Shown: one piece after another, positions 1 to 11,814 of the stretch | Position numbering within the stretch: position 1 is the stretch's first letter | Layout: each line of letters starts with the position of its first letter | Assembly: GCA_037447655.1 (NCBI GenBank) | Contig: JBBHKE010000834.1 | Span: 642,499 to 706,498 of the forward strand | Length of the DNA: 64,000 nucleotides | Origin: Zygnema cylindricum | Lineage: Eukaryota > Streptophyta > Zygnematophyceae > Zygnematales > Zygnemataceae | Reading direction: 5' to 3' | Made by a program: the position numbers and the translations under genes | Notes under the pieces: model-generated | Seen by the model: the letters and a program-made list of their open reading frames with translations, nothing else | What the model was told of the DNA's origin: nothing | The model's database searches: none

Positions 1-101
1 CCGTTTTGGTCGATATCTTTGTGTGACGGCGTCACATATTTTCCTACCGTCAAAATAATTCCGGAACCGTCACTTAACTCATAGACCGATTGGATGAGAC
101 C
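1..101 (-). CDS. ctpA: ctpA exon 11 (partial at window edge)
   Basis: Acceptor ttgacag at 102-103, then GLIQSVYELSDGSGIILTVG-KYVTPSHKDIDQNG, in frame with exon 10. The reading frame is still open at base 1, so the C-terminal helical part of the protease lies outside the window. Confidence 0.92.
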
Positions 102-2363
102 CTGTCAACAAGAAAACAGAACAGCAGAAAGATTGAAAAAGTTTAAAAAAGTTGAAAAGTTTAAAAAAGTTGAAAAGTTTAAAGAAAGTTTAAATTTTTT
201 TAGTACTTATTGGTGAGTTGTAAAACATAACAAAAGTAGATTATCACAATCATTTTTCTTCTCTTTTCACGCCAATTTCCACTCACACCCGTTATCTTTT
301 TTCAGCCACCTTTCCGATTCCATTTTCGGATTTTCAATACTTATGGCTTTACCGCGCTCTTTTCATTTGTTTTTAACCAAAACCCAGATATGGTTTCTCA
401 CTCCTTACCACACTCAAGGATAAGTTTCCATGACGACAAAATTGAGAGGTTCTTGACTGGTATAGCTAACATTATATCGGTTTTGACAATATTCAGAACA
501 AGTTACAGAAATTCTGTTCAACGCCTCTCTCCCTCTCTTCACCCTCTCCCTTCCCCTCTCCCCCTTCTCCCCTCTCCCCCCTTCCCCCTCCCTCCCCCTT
601 TTATAGCGTTGCAGTTTATCATCCACTCTTTTATTCCCCTACCACCACACCATCCTCTCTCCCTCACTTCTCTCCTCCCTTCAACATCATATTCTCAACA
701 TTACTTAAGGTTTATACATCACCTTCCCAAAAGTTCGACCCCCGACCAAAACCGCCCGACAGTTGTCGTGAAGGGCAGCTGCCACCTGTTCATATAAGAA
801 GACCCAAATAGTAAAAACAGTGACAATAATAGTTTCAATCCACCAAAAATAGTGTGAAAAAACTCCCATAGCACGGCGATGCACTGTACTCCACACTAAA
901 CTACAGAAGGACAAAAAAGAGTGGCACTTGGTGGATCGAATGGGAATGGAATGAAACACTTTTTTTTTTTTTTGTTTTCTATTGTTTGCAGAAACTGCGA
1001 AAAATCATGCCTTTTATTTCAAGTACTAGGCGAGGTACAGGACTCACAATGAATAGTGAGGATAGACTAATAAATAAACATATTGGTACGGGGGAAAATA
1101 GTATATCCACACATAAATGGGACATAAGTTAACACACCCTTTTTTGTTCTTCTAAAATACTACTGGAATATAATGCTGTTTGGTAGAACTAGTAATTAGT
1201 ATGAGACCACCGACAGACAAAAAATTATCGAATTCGATTCATCATAATGGGGCACTTAAAAATTGATTAGTCCATAGCAAGTATAGTGAGATGCATAAAA
1301 ATCTCATGCAAGTTCATTTTTACACGATCATTTAACCAAAGGAAAAAGGAGGGGGAGAGGGGGAGGAGAAAAGACAGGGGATGGGATGTGGTGGGGGGAG
1401 GGAGATGGGCAAGGGAAGTGGAAGGAGAGGGGCAAGAGGAGGAGAAGGGGAACGAGGAGGAATGGGGTAGAGAGTGGCCCATAGAGAAGGGAAGGGGAGA
1501 GGGATGGGAAGGGAGAAAGGAGATGGAAAGAGAGAAAATGTAATAAAGAGGGTTGCAGAAATCCTCACAATCTCACTAGCACTGGCGGTCCGGTTGTTCA
1601 CCAAAACCTGCAATCATCATACACACCAAAAATGGTACATAAATGTTACTAATTCAGATTATCATAATTTATAACCTTTCTTCTTTTTCAAGTTTTTGGG
1701 GTTATTTCGATAACTCAAGGGCGCTTTTAGGACCTTTCTTCTTCTTTTAGTATGCTTAATTTCCGGTAATTCAAAGGTGTTTTTTGGATCTTTCTTCAAT
1801 CCTCTGTCTTTCTTTAAAACATTATTTTCTACTTCAGGGCTTTGTCATCAAATGGGGATTTCTTCCAGAAACTTTTTGGGTCCTCTTCGCCTGTTTTAGT
1901 GTTTTCCAATGTAACTATTAGTTATTCCATTAAGGGATTTAAGGTCCTAAAAGGGTTTTTCAGAGACTCATTGCCAAAAAAAGCATATCAGACGGATTCT
2001 ACTTTTCATTCGGTTGATAAGTACAAATTTTTGACATTGAAATTTTGCAAAAAAACTACCTTCCTATTAACTTCGTTGAAGAAAAAGAGTTGGAATAAAA
2101 ACCAATGTACAAGATTTTTTTCCAAGATTAGAGTGGATTTCAGAGTGGATATACAACATCAGCAATTCACAACAATTTCTGTATGAACAAGAAAAGGACT
2201 GGCTTGACGTTTGGACTCTATACAATTACTTTTCACGAAATTATGGTGGAATCAATCATTTATCTGCGGGAGGGGGGGAGAGAGGGGGGTGGGAGGGATG
2301 GAAGGAGCGAGAAAGGAGGATGGACGGAAAGAGGAAGGACAAAGAGCGAGTGAGAGAGAGAGA

Positions 2364-2406
<43 letters not shown>

Positions 2407-5400
2407 AAAGAGAAAGGGTAGAGTTGGGATTGCGGGATGTGAAGAGGGAGGGAAAGGAGGAGACGGGTTTCTTACAGTGAGAGGAGCCGTAGTAATCTCC
2501 TGTCCTGTGGCTGTTATGCTGCGAGACATGGCTGGATCTCTCCCATCTGTGTAAATCACCTGAGACAAAACCCAGGTGAAAACAGAAGAAAGCATAAAAC
2601 AAAAAGACAAAAGAGAAACAAAAAGAAAGAAGAAACAGCACACTGCAATTGTTTCCACTTTGAATCAAGCATGACGAGCGATTTCGCATCAAACAGCTCC
2701 GGATTCTCTTCTCTCTGTTGTGAACCCTTCGATCATTCTTATATCCCTTTGTATCTCCTTCCAATTGACAAAGTCAAAATCCTCATGGATCACTTTGAAA
2801 CGAGCAAACAAATTTCAAGTTTCATTATACTATCGAACCACAAATGTAAAAGTAAAATGAAACCCCAACGATAAACCAAGATTATATCATGTAATTTTTC
2901 CCCATGTTACACCCCATTGTCTAAAAAACACTTTACCGTTGAGCCGTGTTTCAGAAAAAGACGAGCAATTTCGATTCCTGCCTGTTTCCAGACCCCAAAT
3001 CCATATCAGTCACTGGACAAATGAGAGGGAAAGGGAGAAAGGGAAGACCAATCCCTCAGAATCATGAAAACAACGTGAAAAAGTAAAACCAAAATGTAAA
3101 AATGGGAGAGAACAAGAAGAAGAGGCTTGGCAAAACCCTTTTCATCTCTGAAAAGATCCTTAAATTCAATTGAAAATTACGAAATCTCACCTGTACCAGA
3201 CCTCCTGGATTGTCCTGTAGGTCCAGAGTGAAGGAGGTGGCCCCTGCCTCCTGCAGCCGTCCCATGGCTGTGGCACACAACAGGTTCCGTTGAAAGCTTA
3301 GAATTTTCTGTTAAGCTGTACTTTTAATTCACATATTTTACAGTTCCAATTTTCGTTACAATTTCATTTGCGCTGTTTCAAATTGCAAAAGCTACAGTTT
3401 CAGTTTCCGTTACAGTTTCAGTTTCCGTTACAGTTTCAATTGAAGTATTAAGTCCCAAATTTCTGCAAATTCAGTTTTATGTCACGGTTTCAGTAAAGTT
3501 GCAAGTTCTACAACTTCAGCTTCACCACAGATGGAAGTTCAGTGGCAGTTGAAACTGTAAGTTTTACATCTTTGGTTACATTGAAGTTTGAGTTTCAGAT
3601 AACGTATTTGTGGTTTCAGTTCCAGATTTAATTGCAATTTCAATAACAGCTGATACAGTTCCAGTTTTTAAGCTTTGATAGCAGTTTAACTCGAAGTTTC
3701 TACATGCAATTTCCATAACTTAAAAATCGATTGCGATGCCAGTTCTGCCTCCAGTAGCCTAGTGGGCACAACAGTTTCCGTTTCAATTTCAAGGAACAGC
3801 AGAAAGACCATTGAATACAATTAACCTTCTAAATTTTCGGTAACATTGGAAAGATATCAATTGGTCACTATTGCCGTTGACGACACTGTTTATGAACTAA
3901 GTTTATCGACTGAATTTGAGGTTTAGCACAAAACTTGAGCTAATCAATACCAGTGTGGGTATTAACAATGGCGACAGAATCATAAACTTGATAACAACCG
4001 GCACCAGCAATTACGCATGTTTTGTGAGTAAATGGGTAACTTACTGGCATAATTTATAAGGACATTTGTTCAATTCAATACGCAACTTCAGTCACACTTT
4101 TGCCATGAGATACTGACGAGCATTGTATAAATGAGAAAGGACAGCGAAATTATAACGACGAGGAAATTATATTCCTATGTGCAAATCGAGATTAATCACA
4201 TTACTCAATGATGTGACCCAATCTACTCCTTCAATTTGGTGAAGGATTTTGGTGTAATTCACCATCAGTATTTTTTGCTTCGACAATTTAACTTCCGTTA
4301 CCATACTGATGCCAACCAGGGCAAAGAAAAAAAATCTCACCAGTGACCAAATCTCTTTTGGCACGTGCATTAAATTCCCGAAGTCGAATATACCCAACCA
4401 CCTCCGGAGTTTCATTTCCCGTGGAAGGCATTCGATCCAATCTGTAGTAGACAGGTGTCTTCACATCAACGGTCCTTTCCAAAGTGACTTCCTCCACAGA
4501 ACTACACGATGGGTGTCGAAACTACACAAATCAAAGGATTCAAAGGAGTCAGCTCAAGGCATGTTGCAACTTTTAATGCTATCGTTTGAGCATTCGGACC
4601 ATTCTGATGATAAGTTGAGACCATTTGCACCACTTTAACAGTAGTTTTAAAACGTTTGTCACACTTCCGACGTTATTTTTAAGTAATTTACACCACATTG
4701 GTGTAAAATTCACCAAAACTTTAAAGACCATTTGCAACATTTTTCTTAAGGTTCAGCACCCATTTGCTTGATTAATAACATCATTTGTACCTCTTTCTAA
4801 CTCCATGGAATATTTTTGCAGTGTACAAAACTCAACCCAAAAAAACTGAAGAGAAAGTATAAAATCAGAAAAATCCTGCTAAACGGTTTTTTTTGAAATC
4901 AATTTGAAAGTTATCTCAAATCATCCTTTGTTACAATGGTTTACCCATATATTCCTGTGAATTTTATGGTCGATGCTGTCTACAACAATGCTGGGAATTC
5001 ACAATGATGTATGATGACATGCAACAACAAATACAAGTTTCTAGACTAAACAAATCCCAAGAATATATAAAAAAAAAACTCAAAGAATGGCCCTGAATAT
5101 ATAAATTGTTGGAATGTCTCAGACTTTCAGGATAAACCAGAGATTTCTAAAAAAAATACACAGATACGTCTGAGGATTTTAATTTCTGAATAAGTCTACT
5201 ATCATGACCTGACATCTTAACGGAGAAGAGTTTGAGAGTGAGAACAAACCCTTTCGAGTTGAAAAAGAAAGTGAAGAGAATAGTAGTCAATTTCAGATTT
5301 TTTGAAGATAACTATCGGAACTGTTTTGACCAAAGTCATGATTCCAGCTTCTTAACCTTGGTTATGAAATTATGAACTTCACACCTTCCTGAAGATGATT

Positions 5401-5978
5401 GTTATGCTTGCAAAAAAGAATACAACGCTCAAACAGAATGTTGTAAAAAGATAGAAAGTAATAACCAGCTTAAACAAATAAAATAAGGTAAAATGAGATC
5501 AGCAAAAGATCAGCAGAATGTGAAAATTAAATAGAACTAGAGGAATAAACATTATTTTACCTGAATAGTAACAGGCAAATCTTTAGGTCCCTGGATAAGG
5601 GAGGCCGCTTCAAATGCTGACTTGCCCACCACACTATTGCCATTCACTGCCAGGACTTCATCGCCCTGGGAGGGAGCGAGGGAGAGGGAGCGAGGGAGAG
5701 GGAGAGAAAGAGGAAGAGAGAGAGAGACGACAAGGGAGAGAGACAGAGGGAGAGAGTGAGAGGGAGAGCACGAACAAAAACGAAAAGGAAGATGGATGTT
5801 TCGCAGGTTATATTTTGCAGAAAAAAGAAACGTTTACCAGGGTTGTTGAAGTTGCTGCCACCAGGCCCCATAGTCTTGGGAGAGAGGGAGGGAGGTAGGG
5901 AGAGAAGGAAGAGGAGAAAGAGGGAAAGAGGGGGAGAGGGAGGGAGAGCGACAGAGAGAAGAGAGACGAAGAAAAAGG

Positions 5979-6014
<36 letters not shown>

Positions 6015-6033
6015 AGAGAGGGAGGGAGAGAGA

Positions 6034-6099
<66 letters not shown>

Positions 6100-9000
6100 A
6101 GGAGAGGCGGTAAGGCAAGATCTGCTGCCTAAGACACCGCGAACAATCGCACGGCGAAAATCGGGGAAACATGAGCACCATTGAGGATGGCCATTAAACT
6201 ATTCCTTTCCTGCCTCTCTCCCTTCCTCATCTCCTTCCCCTCCCTCCTCTCCCTCCCTCCCTCCCTCCCTCCCTCCCTCCCTCCCGCCTGCCACTCCCCA
6301 AATCAACAATCGGGTACAAACTATACACTTGAAGGTCAGAGAAAACAGAATTATAGCTTTCTGAACCAAACAGACAAGGACTTCCCATTTGAAAAATACC
6401 GGCCACCTGCAAAGTCAATCCCAACACAGCTACGAGGATCGAAAACACCCAACAAGATTGAAAATAAAATCAATTTCCACCCCAGAGAACAAAAAACTGA
6501 CTTTTTTATAGTAGAAACAATTTTTTTTTGAACAGAAAACCGACTTTTTCTGAACAAAAACTGACTTTCTCTGAACAGAAAAGTGACTTCTACTGAAAAA
6601 AAGAAAGAATAAGCCGCGCTCACCTGTCGAACTCCCGCGAGTTGAGAAGGAGATCCCAACACGATTCCCAGGACTTTCAGTCGAGGCGGTTCTCCTTCCT
6701 TTCCCATCTCCTCTCCAATGTTGAGCCCAACTCCCGTCACGTCATACTTCGAAAGCTGGGCAAACTGTCTCCCCCGACAAAAGATGAATTGGCGTCGGAT
6801 CAGCAGATGGCTTCACAGAAAAATATCTCCTCCTCCTCTGACCGAACAAAGCTGGAGGGAGAAGCCTCACTTATTGAAAAGAAGGACAGCAGAGAGAGGA
6901 GGAGGAATTCGCCTGCACCCTCCTCCAAGAGATGAGGAAAATTTGTAGACCTCAGAATCAGCTGAAATGATGATTCTAACTAGGTTGGCCTCTTAACTTA
7001 CACAAACTTTCCTCCTCTCTCCCATCTTCAAACGCTAAAGATTAACAAACTCACTCCATCTTTTTCTCTCGCTTTTTATTAACACTTTCAAAAATAAAAC
7101 GTGCTTCCTCTCGCAGATTTTGGTGCTCTAAAATTGTAAACAGACTCGCTCCCTTTTTTCTGATACTCTAAACATTATACGCAAACTTTCCTCCACCCTC
7201 TCTCTCCTACCCTCCCTCTCCCTCTCGCGCATGCTCTTTATCTCTCCCTGTCTTCTCCTAATATGCTAAAATTTCCCTTGTCAAGAAAACGCGAGCACAC
7301 TACTGGTCCAATAAAGAACATTAATAACCCGAACCAATCCCAATTACCCATTTCGAGTATCACTAAAACCCTCTTTTAAACACGAAATAATGCAAGACAT
7401 CAATTAAAAATAAAGGAACTCGCTTGCCAGCTACCATAAATCACTCCAAATAAAAGCAGAATTAAACTTTCTCACATGCACTCAAGCTAGATGTGTTGCC
7501 TCTCTCACCTTCATCTAAATCCTAAAATCTTCCATTATTTATGTGCCCATAATCAACACATAAACAACAAAACATTCGAACATAACCAACCCTTAAACTA
7601 ACCAATATCCGTGATTTACCCATAATTATCCCATATTTTAACCACAGTTAGGTGTAGTTATCATATGTATACAAGCCATAATAAGCCAAAATTCTACATA
7701 TCCATAACTTTGCCAAACACACACTCATAATTGTTTCCACAAACTAAAGTATCCATGTAAAAAAAAAGGCCATAGTAGATCCTACACATAACTTACTTAC
7801 AGCCTACTTTTTCCAAAAAAAATCAGGTCTCCATGTAAGAAAAAATATTATGCTTCTAGATTCCCAAGGAAAGTATATGACCCCATAGCCCATATTTCAC
7901 CTATTATCTACCCAACATTTACTCACAATCGATTTCGCAAAGTACCTAGTCATTAAGTATGAAAAAGGAATAACATGCTTCTCAGCTCCCAAGGCAAGTA
8001 TATGAGCCTCACCTGCTGAGGAGTGAGGAATCGGCTGTACGGATCATGGAGAGTTACCAGCATTTGACTTATCGCAGAGTAGGCCGCCATGCGACTCCGG
8101 ATAGGACGTTTAAGAGCCTGTTCTCTCTGTTCCTGCTTATTTCAACAGTCGCCAAAAAATAAGCTGTGGATTGTGCTTGTGTCGTATAACAGTGACCACA
8201 ATAGGTGCGGATTTGATGGGCAATTTGTTGTAGGCAAGCAAGTGGCAAAGCACACATTCATTCAGTAAAGCAATTTTAATTCTGCGAGCGAGATATCTTT
8301 CTACTTTTTGTCTAAACAGTATTAATAAAAGTTATTAAAAAAAAAAAATGAATGGCAGTTTCCATTGATTCAATATATAGGGTTTAAAACAATAGTGGAA
8401 ACTGAATTTAACATGGAATCATGTGTTATCTCTTAACAAATTCGAGCCACAACTATTTTATTGGTTAATATATTTTAATTAGTTGTATACGGCACTCGGA
8501 AATTGATGGCGTACTTGTAGCAAGATTATGTGCATGACTATGAGGCCAAAAATATGACATAGACACCATTAAAAATAAAAAAATTATCGACAAGTCTATT
8601 TGCATGAAGATTCACATAGAGGTGTGGTATACATAGGGTGTATGTTTTTTATGGAACATACAGGAACATACAGGGGCAGACTAACTACATTAAATAGTAA
8701 GGATCAAAGGAACTGCCGTAAAATACTTCCTACTAATAATATTTTTCCCGATGTATTCCTCTAGTTTTGGCCTCCTCCCGTACTAAGCCGTACATTTGCA
8801 AAAATACAAAAACCTAAAGACATCCTAGAAGACTGCGAGAAATGTACAAACTTGGAAACCTTTAAGAGTCCCCTCAGAATTTCCCAAACAACATAGTATT
8901 TACCCCTTTAATAAACCTTTTAATATATCCCTTTAATAACATACTTTATTACTTATGTCTCTTGTTTAATGAAATAAAACGAATCTTGTAATCCTTTATA

Positions 9001-10103
9001 CGGCAACACACAACTGATAAATAGATAGGCTCCATAACAAATATTATAGTGTAAGATAAAGAAAGTCCAGATACATCAATCTATATAAAATAAAACTCTA
9101 AATAAGTAGAACAAGTTTGGAAGGTAAGCCACAAAGTGGTAAAACAAAAGAGAAATGTACAACCAATATTTTCTGAAACACAAAAAGATGTCACAAGTCT
9201 AAAAGAGGACAAAAACTAGAAAATGTAGCTTGTAAAAAGTGTCAAAATAAACCAATCCAAAATTATCCGAACCAATATTGTCCAAATCCAAATGATGAAA
9301 ATAAAAACGATGCAAAGGAGATTTTTGTATAAAATATACATTTAGATCATAAACATTATATATGTTTACATATTCCCGCTTACCTCCCAAGCTTCCAGAG
9401 TCCAGCCTTTGTGACGAGCGTCTAAAAAAGTCTCTCTCACTACCTCCCATGCTTCTTGGACGACATATTCATGGCTTCCCTCCGTCAACCATGGATCCCT
9501 CACACTCTCCGCCTCTCCACTCTTATCAGACACAGTCTTGTCTAAGATTGGACCGCAAGAATCGGAGACAGTAGCACTTGAAATAGTGGTGAAAGGGTAA
9601 GGACTGGAACAAAAAGGAGGAGATGAGGGAAAGGGAGAGGGAGAGGGAGAGGGCAAAGAGAGCGAGAAAGTTGGCGCCTGTGATGTAAGAGTGTTTTCCG
9701 AAGGAAATTCCAGAGAGAGGGAAGCAGGAGGAGAGAGGAGAAGGGAGAGCGAGAGGGCAAGGGTTCCTAGTGCCACGGGGAGAGAGGTAGGCGGAGAGGG
9801 AGAGGATGAGGGTGACGAGGGGGAAGAGGAGGATAAGGAGGAATTGGAAGCAGACACGGGGAGAGAAGAGGAGGATGGATGCGAGTGAGAGGAGGAAGAG
9901 GAAGAAGAGGGAAAGGAGAGAGAAGAATAAACTTTGGTATTTTTGACTGCCATGATGACTCCTCTCCTCTGTCCGGAGAGAGAGAGAGGAACAGGCGGCA
10001 AGAAACAAGAGGCCATGGATATGTTCATGTCCGTAAGCATGCCAGAATTTATGGCTGGATGTTGGACTCTCCTGAGAGGAAGGGTGGCGAAGAGAGACGC
10101 CAT
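1..10103 (-). CDS. ctpA: Thylakoid-lumen C-terminal processing peptidase (CtpA/D1P-type, family S41), 3' end off window
   Basis: In oxygenic phototrophs this serine endopeptidase removes the C-terminal extension of the photosystem II D1 precursor in the thylakoid lumen. I assembled eleven exons on the minus strand, all with GT-AG introns and continuous frame: 9384-10103, 8013-8132, 6624-6764, 5561-5665, 4341-4521, 3191-3267, 2937-2981, 2476-2559, 1569-1607, 723-785, 1-101. Seen in order: a long Ser/Pro-rich bipartite transit region, an N-terminal helical segment, a PDZ domain (TGVGLNIG ... GDEVLAVNG), a catalytic core (GYIRLREFN, LDLQDNPGGLVQAGIEIA), a Ser-Lys pair (TASASEI and RTFGKG, 25 residues apart counted from the first Ser) and YELSDGSG...YVTPSHKDID. 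About 559 codons are visible. The motifs match green-lineage CtpA closely. The C-terminus is outside the window. A MITE and an hAT element lie immediately upstream. Confidence 0.95.
723..785 (-). CDS. ctpA: ctpA exon 10 with the catalytic Lys
   Basis: 21 codons, phase 0, acceptor gaacag and donor AAG|gtgatg. It encodes VAAALHDNCRAVLVGGRTFGK; the final Lys is the general base of the Ser-Lys dyad. Confidence 0.92.
1569..1607 (-). CDS. ctpA: ctpA micro-exon 9 with the catalytic Ser (13 codons)
   Basis: 39 nt, phase 0, acceptor gattgcag and donor ATT|gtgagg. It encodes VLVNNRTASASEI. The nucleophilic Ser of S41 proteases lies in the TASAS motif; its Lys partner is on the next exon, so the catalytic dyad is split by an intron of 783 nt. 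Confidence 0.92.
2270..2405 (+). repeat. (GA)n purine tract in ctpA intron 8
   Basis: Purine-rich DNA grading into an uninterrupted GA run near 2372-2404. It lies in intron 8 (1608-2475), so on the coding strand it is a (TC)n tract downstream of exon 8. Long ORFs across it are low-complexity artefacts. Confidence 0.85.
2476..2559 (-). CDS. ctpA: ctpA exon 8
   Basis: 28 codons, phase 0, acceptor gtctcag and donor ACT|gtaaga. It encodes VIYTDGRDPAMSRSITATGQ-EITTAPLT, the segment that precedes the catalytic Ser strand in this family. Confidence 0.91.
2937..2981 (-). CDS. ctpA: ctpA micro-exon 7 (15 codons)
   Basis: 45 nt, phase 0, acceptor ggaaacag and donor ACG|gtaaag. It encodes AGIEIARLFLKHGST, which fills exactly the gap between the GGLVQ of exon 6 and the VIYTDGRD of exon 8 in the family alignment. 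It is too short to be found as a free ORF. Confidence 0.9.
3191..3267 (-). CDS. ctpA: ctpA exon 6
   Basis: 77 nt. Acceptor gccacag; the first two bases complete the split Ala codon left by exon 5. It encodes MGRLQEAGATSFTLDLQDNP-GGLVQ, the conserved LDL.DN.GGL core strand, and ends at CAG|gtgaga. Confidence 0.93.
4341..4521 (-). CDS. ctpA: ctpA exon 5
   Basis: 181 nt, starting in phase 0 (acceptor tttgtgtag) and ending after the first base of a codon (ACT G|gtgaga). It encodes VEEVTLERTVDVKTPVYYRL and VVGYIRLREFNARAKRDLVT, the linker from the PDZ domain into the catalytic core. Confidence 0.92.
5561..5665 (-). CDS. ctpA: ctpA exon 4: second half of PDZ domain
   Basis: Thirty-five codons, phase 0, acceptor cctcccag and donor CAG|gtaaaa. 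It encodes GDEVLAVNGNSVVGKSAFEA ... LIQGPKDLPVTIQ. The intron before it is almost pure C/T on the coding strand for several hundred bases, so the acceptor sits at the end of an extreme polypyrimidine tract. Confidence 0.93.
5666..6300 (+). repeat. Long purine/pyrimidine microsatellite block in ctpA intron 3
   Basis: More than 500 bp of GAGA/GGGA-type purine sequence (pure (GA)n around 5984-6011 and 6039-6098), then a strand switch to (CCCT)n at 6236-6286. In the gene's orientation it is a giant polypyrimidine tract ending exactly at the 3' splice site of exon 4 (5665). Such mirror-symmetric tracts can form H-DNA in principle. Confidence 0.88.
6624..6764 (-). CDS. ctpA: ctpA exon 3: first half of PDZ domain
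   Basis: Forty-seven codons, phase 0, acceptor gagacag and donor CAG|gtgagc. It encodes FAQLSKYDVTGVGLNIGEEM ... LGSPSQLAGVRQ. The TGVGL carboxylate-binding strand and the S.A..AG turn are typical of the S41 PDZ domain. Confidence 0.93.
8013..8132 (-). CDS. ctpA: ctpA exon 2
   Basis: Forty codons, phase 0 at both ends, acceptor ataagcag and donor CAG|gtgagg. It encodes the N-terminal helical segment (MAAYSAISQMLVTLHDPYSRFLTPQQ), which matches the family signature (L.TL.DPY.RFL.P) just before the PDZ domain. Confidence 0.92.
9384..10103 (-). CDS. ctpA: ctpA exon 1: bipartite transit peptide and start of mature protein
   Basis: 240 codons from ATG at 10103 to a GAG|gtaagc donor at 9383. The N-terminus (MASLFATLPLRR) is Ser/Leu/Arg-rich, as in stromal transit peptides. 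A very Ser/Pro-rich stretch follows, then a hydrophobic segment, PVALGTLALSLSLLLSPPAS, that looks like a lumen-targeting signal ending in a signal-peptidase-like site. The last ~35 residues (LTEGSHEYVVQEAWEVV...WTLEAWE) match the start of mature CtpA. The targeting region is much longer than usual and is low-complexity, so an alternative downstream Met is possible. Confidence 0.88.
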
Positions 10104-10307
10104 CTCCGTAGAGACGAGAATCCTCTCGCTGAAAACAGATGAGGAATGAGATAACAGAATTAGAGAAACTGTATAGCTGAATGTTTTTTACCGTACTTAG
10201 GTCAGTCACCTTTTAGGGTTACAACCAAGTTTACAATTTCTACAGAGTACAAAGGTACAAAAGGCAACAGACGGGCCGTGCTTTTAAGCCACGTGGCAAG
10301 CACAGAG
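10104..10307 (-). promoter_or_regulatory. Presumed ctpA 5' UTR / proximal promoter
   Basis: Only 204 bp separate the ctpA ATG from a MITE. The frame stays open just upstream of the ATG, and an acceptor-like ctgttttcag (minus strand, 10138-10129) could mark a 5'-UTR intron. No convincing TATA box was recognised. The role is inferred from position alone. Confidence 0.4.
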
Positions 10308-10309
10308 TA

Positions 10310-10839
10310 CACCGCCAATCGTTATTAGCGTGTAAGTTTTTTTAGCGTATAAAAATAATTACCGTGGTGTACGCTATTTAAGAATTTGAAAATTTTGGAA
10401 AAAATCATACATTCTAATTGTTTGGTTATGGTAATTTGGATCTTTGAAAAAAAAAATGTCGGTCGCAAACATGCTTACACTAATATAGATCTCCGTACAA
10501 AATTTGACAAATCGTACACAAATCGTACATTCACACGGTCGAAACGCGGCTGTCGGACGAATATGTGGGAACGGGATTTTTTACGACCTGGTTTTTTTTA
10601 CGCACATTCTCATGCGTCCGCGGTTACTAAAACTGATTTATTGTACTTTTTAAGTTAAAAAGGTACATTTATGTACGGTCTGACATTGACCGTACACCAC
10701 TCTATTTAAGAGACAACGTACTGAAAATAACCCTAAATAGAATAAAGAAAAAAATAGAATGAACTACACTAATGGAGAATAAAATAAAAAAAAAGCGGGA
10801 CGGAATTAGCGTACACAACGCTAATAACGATTGGCGGTG
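10310..10839. mobile_element. MITE copy A (CACCG...CGGTG, TA target)
   Basis: Terminal inverted repeats CACCGCCAATCGTTATTAGC and its complement end this 530-bp element, flanked by TA at 10308-10309 and 10840-10841. The TIR and the TA duplication resemble Tc1/mariner-derived (Stowaway-like) MITEs. No transposase is encoded. It lies ~200 bp upstream of the ctpA start codon and probably forms part of its promoter region. Confidence 0.85.
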
Positions 10840-11250
10840 TAGTGTGTCTCTTGACCAAATCACTAATAAATGTCTAAATAACCTAGGAAAGGGCTACGCT
10901 TCAGAGGTCGCAAACGGTCAACGGTCAACCGAAACCGTGACCGACCGTTAACCGACCGCCCGCGCCGGATCCGGAACGGATTCGGCTGCCAAATTTTGAG
11001 GGCCGGGCGGTTGCGGTCGGTTGATTCACCAGAAAAAAAAACGGTCGGTTACGGTCGGTCAACCAAAAAACCAAAAAAAAAAAAAAGTTTTGTACTGTCC
11101 ATACAATCCAACATTATTGTACTTTGTACTCTTTGGTATCTTGGAAGTACGTGACATCATGATTAACGTCACAAATCTGACACGGTGGTAACACTATTTT
11201 TTTGGCAAATGTTAGGGAACGCGACAAAGCGTCGCAAATCTGACACGGTA

Positions 11251-11750
11251 CACCGTGAATCGTAATTAGAGTAAATTACTCTAATTCGGTCGCTCGAAAT
11301 TTCGACTCTACCACATGAAATAGAGTAAATGATTCTAATTTTTTCATTATTCTATTTAAGGTAAAGTTTAATTAGCGTTTTTAATTCTAATATATGTTCA
11401 TTTTAAATAGTGTGGATTACGGACAACCTCCGACCGTGCAAAATTGTACTTTATTAAGTAAAAAAGTACAAATAATGATTTAATACAGGCCCTTATCATG
11501 TAACTGCGTTTTAACAAACCACGTAGTGCAAACATCATAGTGACGATAAACTGTACGTTTTGCCAAATTCTGTACAAATTCCTTATTTACAGTAGAGGAT
11601 ATTAGCGTGCCAAATTAGAGCACTTCAATAAATTAGAGTAAACTTCATAGCTGAAACAGCTCTATCACATAAATTAGCGTTCATTACTCTATTTTTTTTT
11701 TTAGTTTTTGTACTCTAATTTTTTCATTACTCTAATTACGATTCCCGGTG
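11251..11750. mobile_element. MITE copy B, nested in the hAT element
   Basis: 500 bp with ends CACCGTGAATCGTAATTAGA and its near-complement, flanked by TA (11249-11250, 11751-11752). The hAT copies at ~47.96 kb and ~61.26 kb have an uninterrupted ...gacacgg-TA-gtaacac... (minus strand) or a close variant at the equivalent point, so the empty site and a single-TA target can be read directly. Confidence 0.85.
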
Positions 11751-11814
11751 TAGTAACACTATTCATTTTCCAATCTTAGGGAACGCGACAAAGCGTCGCA
11801 AATCTGACACGGTA

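Noticed and set aside
390-797. 135-residue plus-strand ORF
   Set aside because: Pro/Leu/Ser-rich translation of C/T-rich intron 10 and antisense to ctpA exon 10.
5756-6184. Arg/Glu-rich ORFs on the plus strand
   Set aside because: They are translations of (GA)n microsatellite inside ctpA intron 3.
9526-10209. 227-residue minus-strand ORF overlapping ctpA exon 1 in another frame
   Set aside because: It is a shadow of the Ser/Pro-rich exon: the same low-complexity DNA reads open in two frames. Only the 10103-9384 frame joins to conserved CtpA exons through a good donor.
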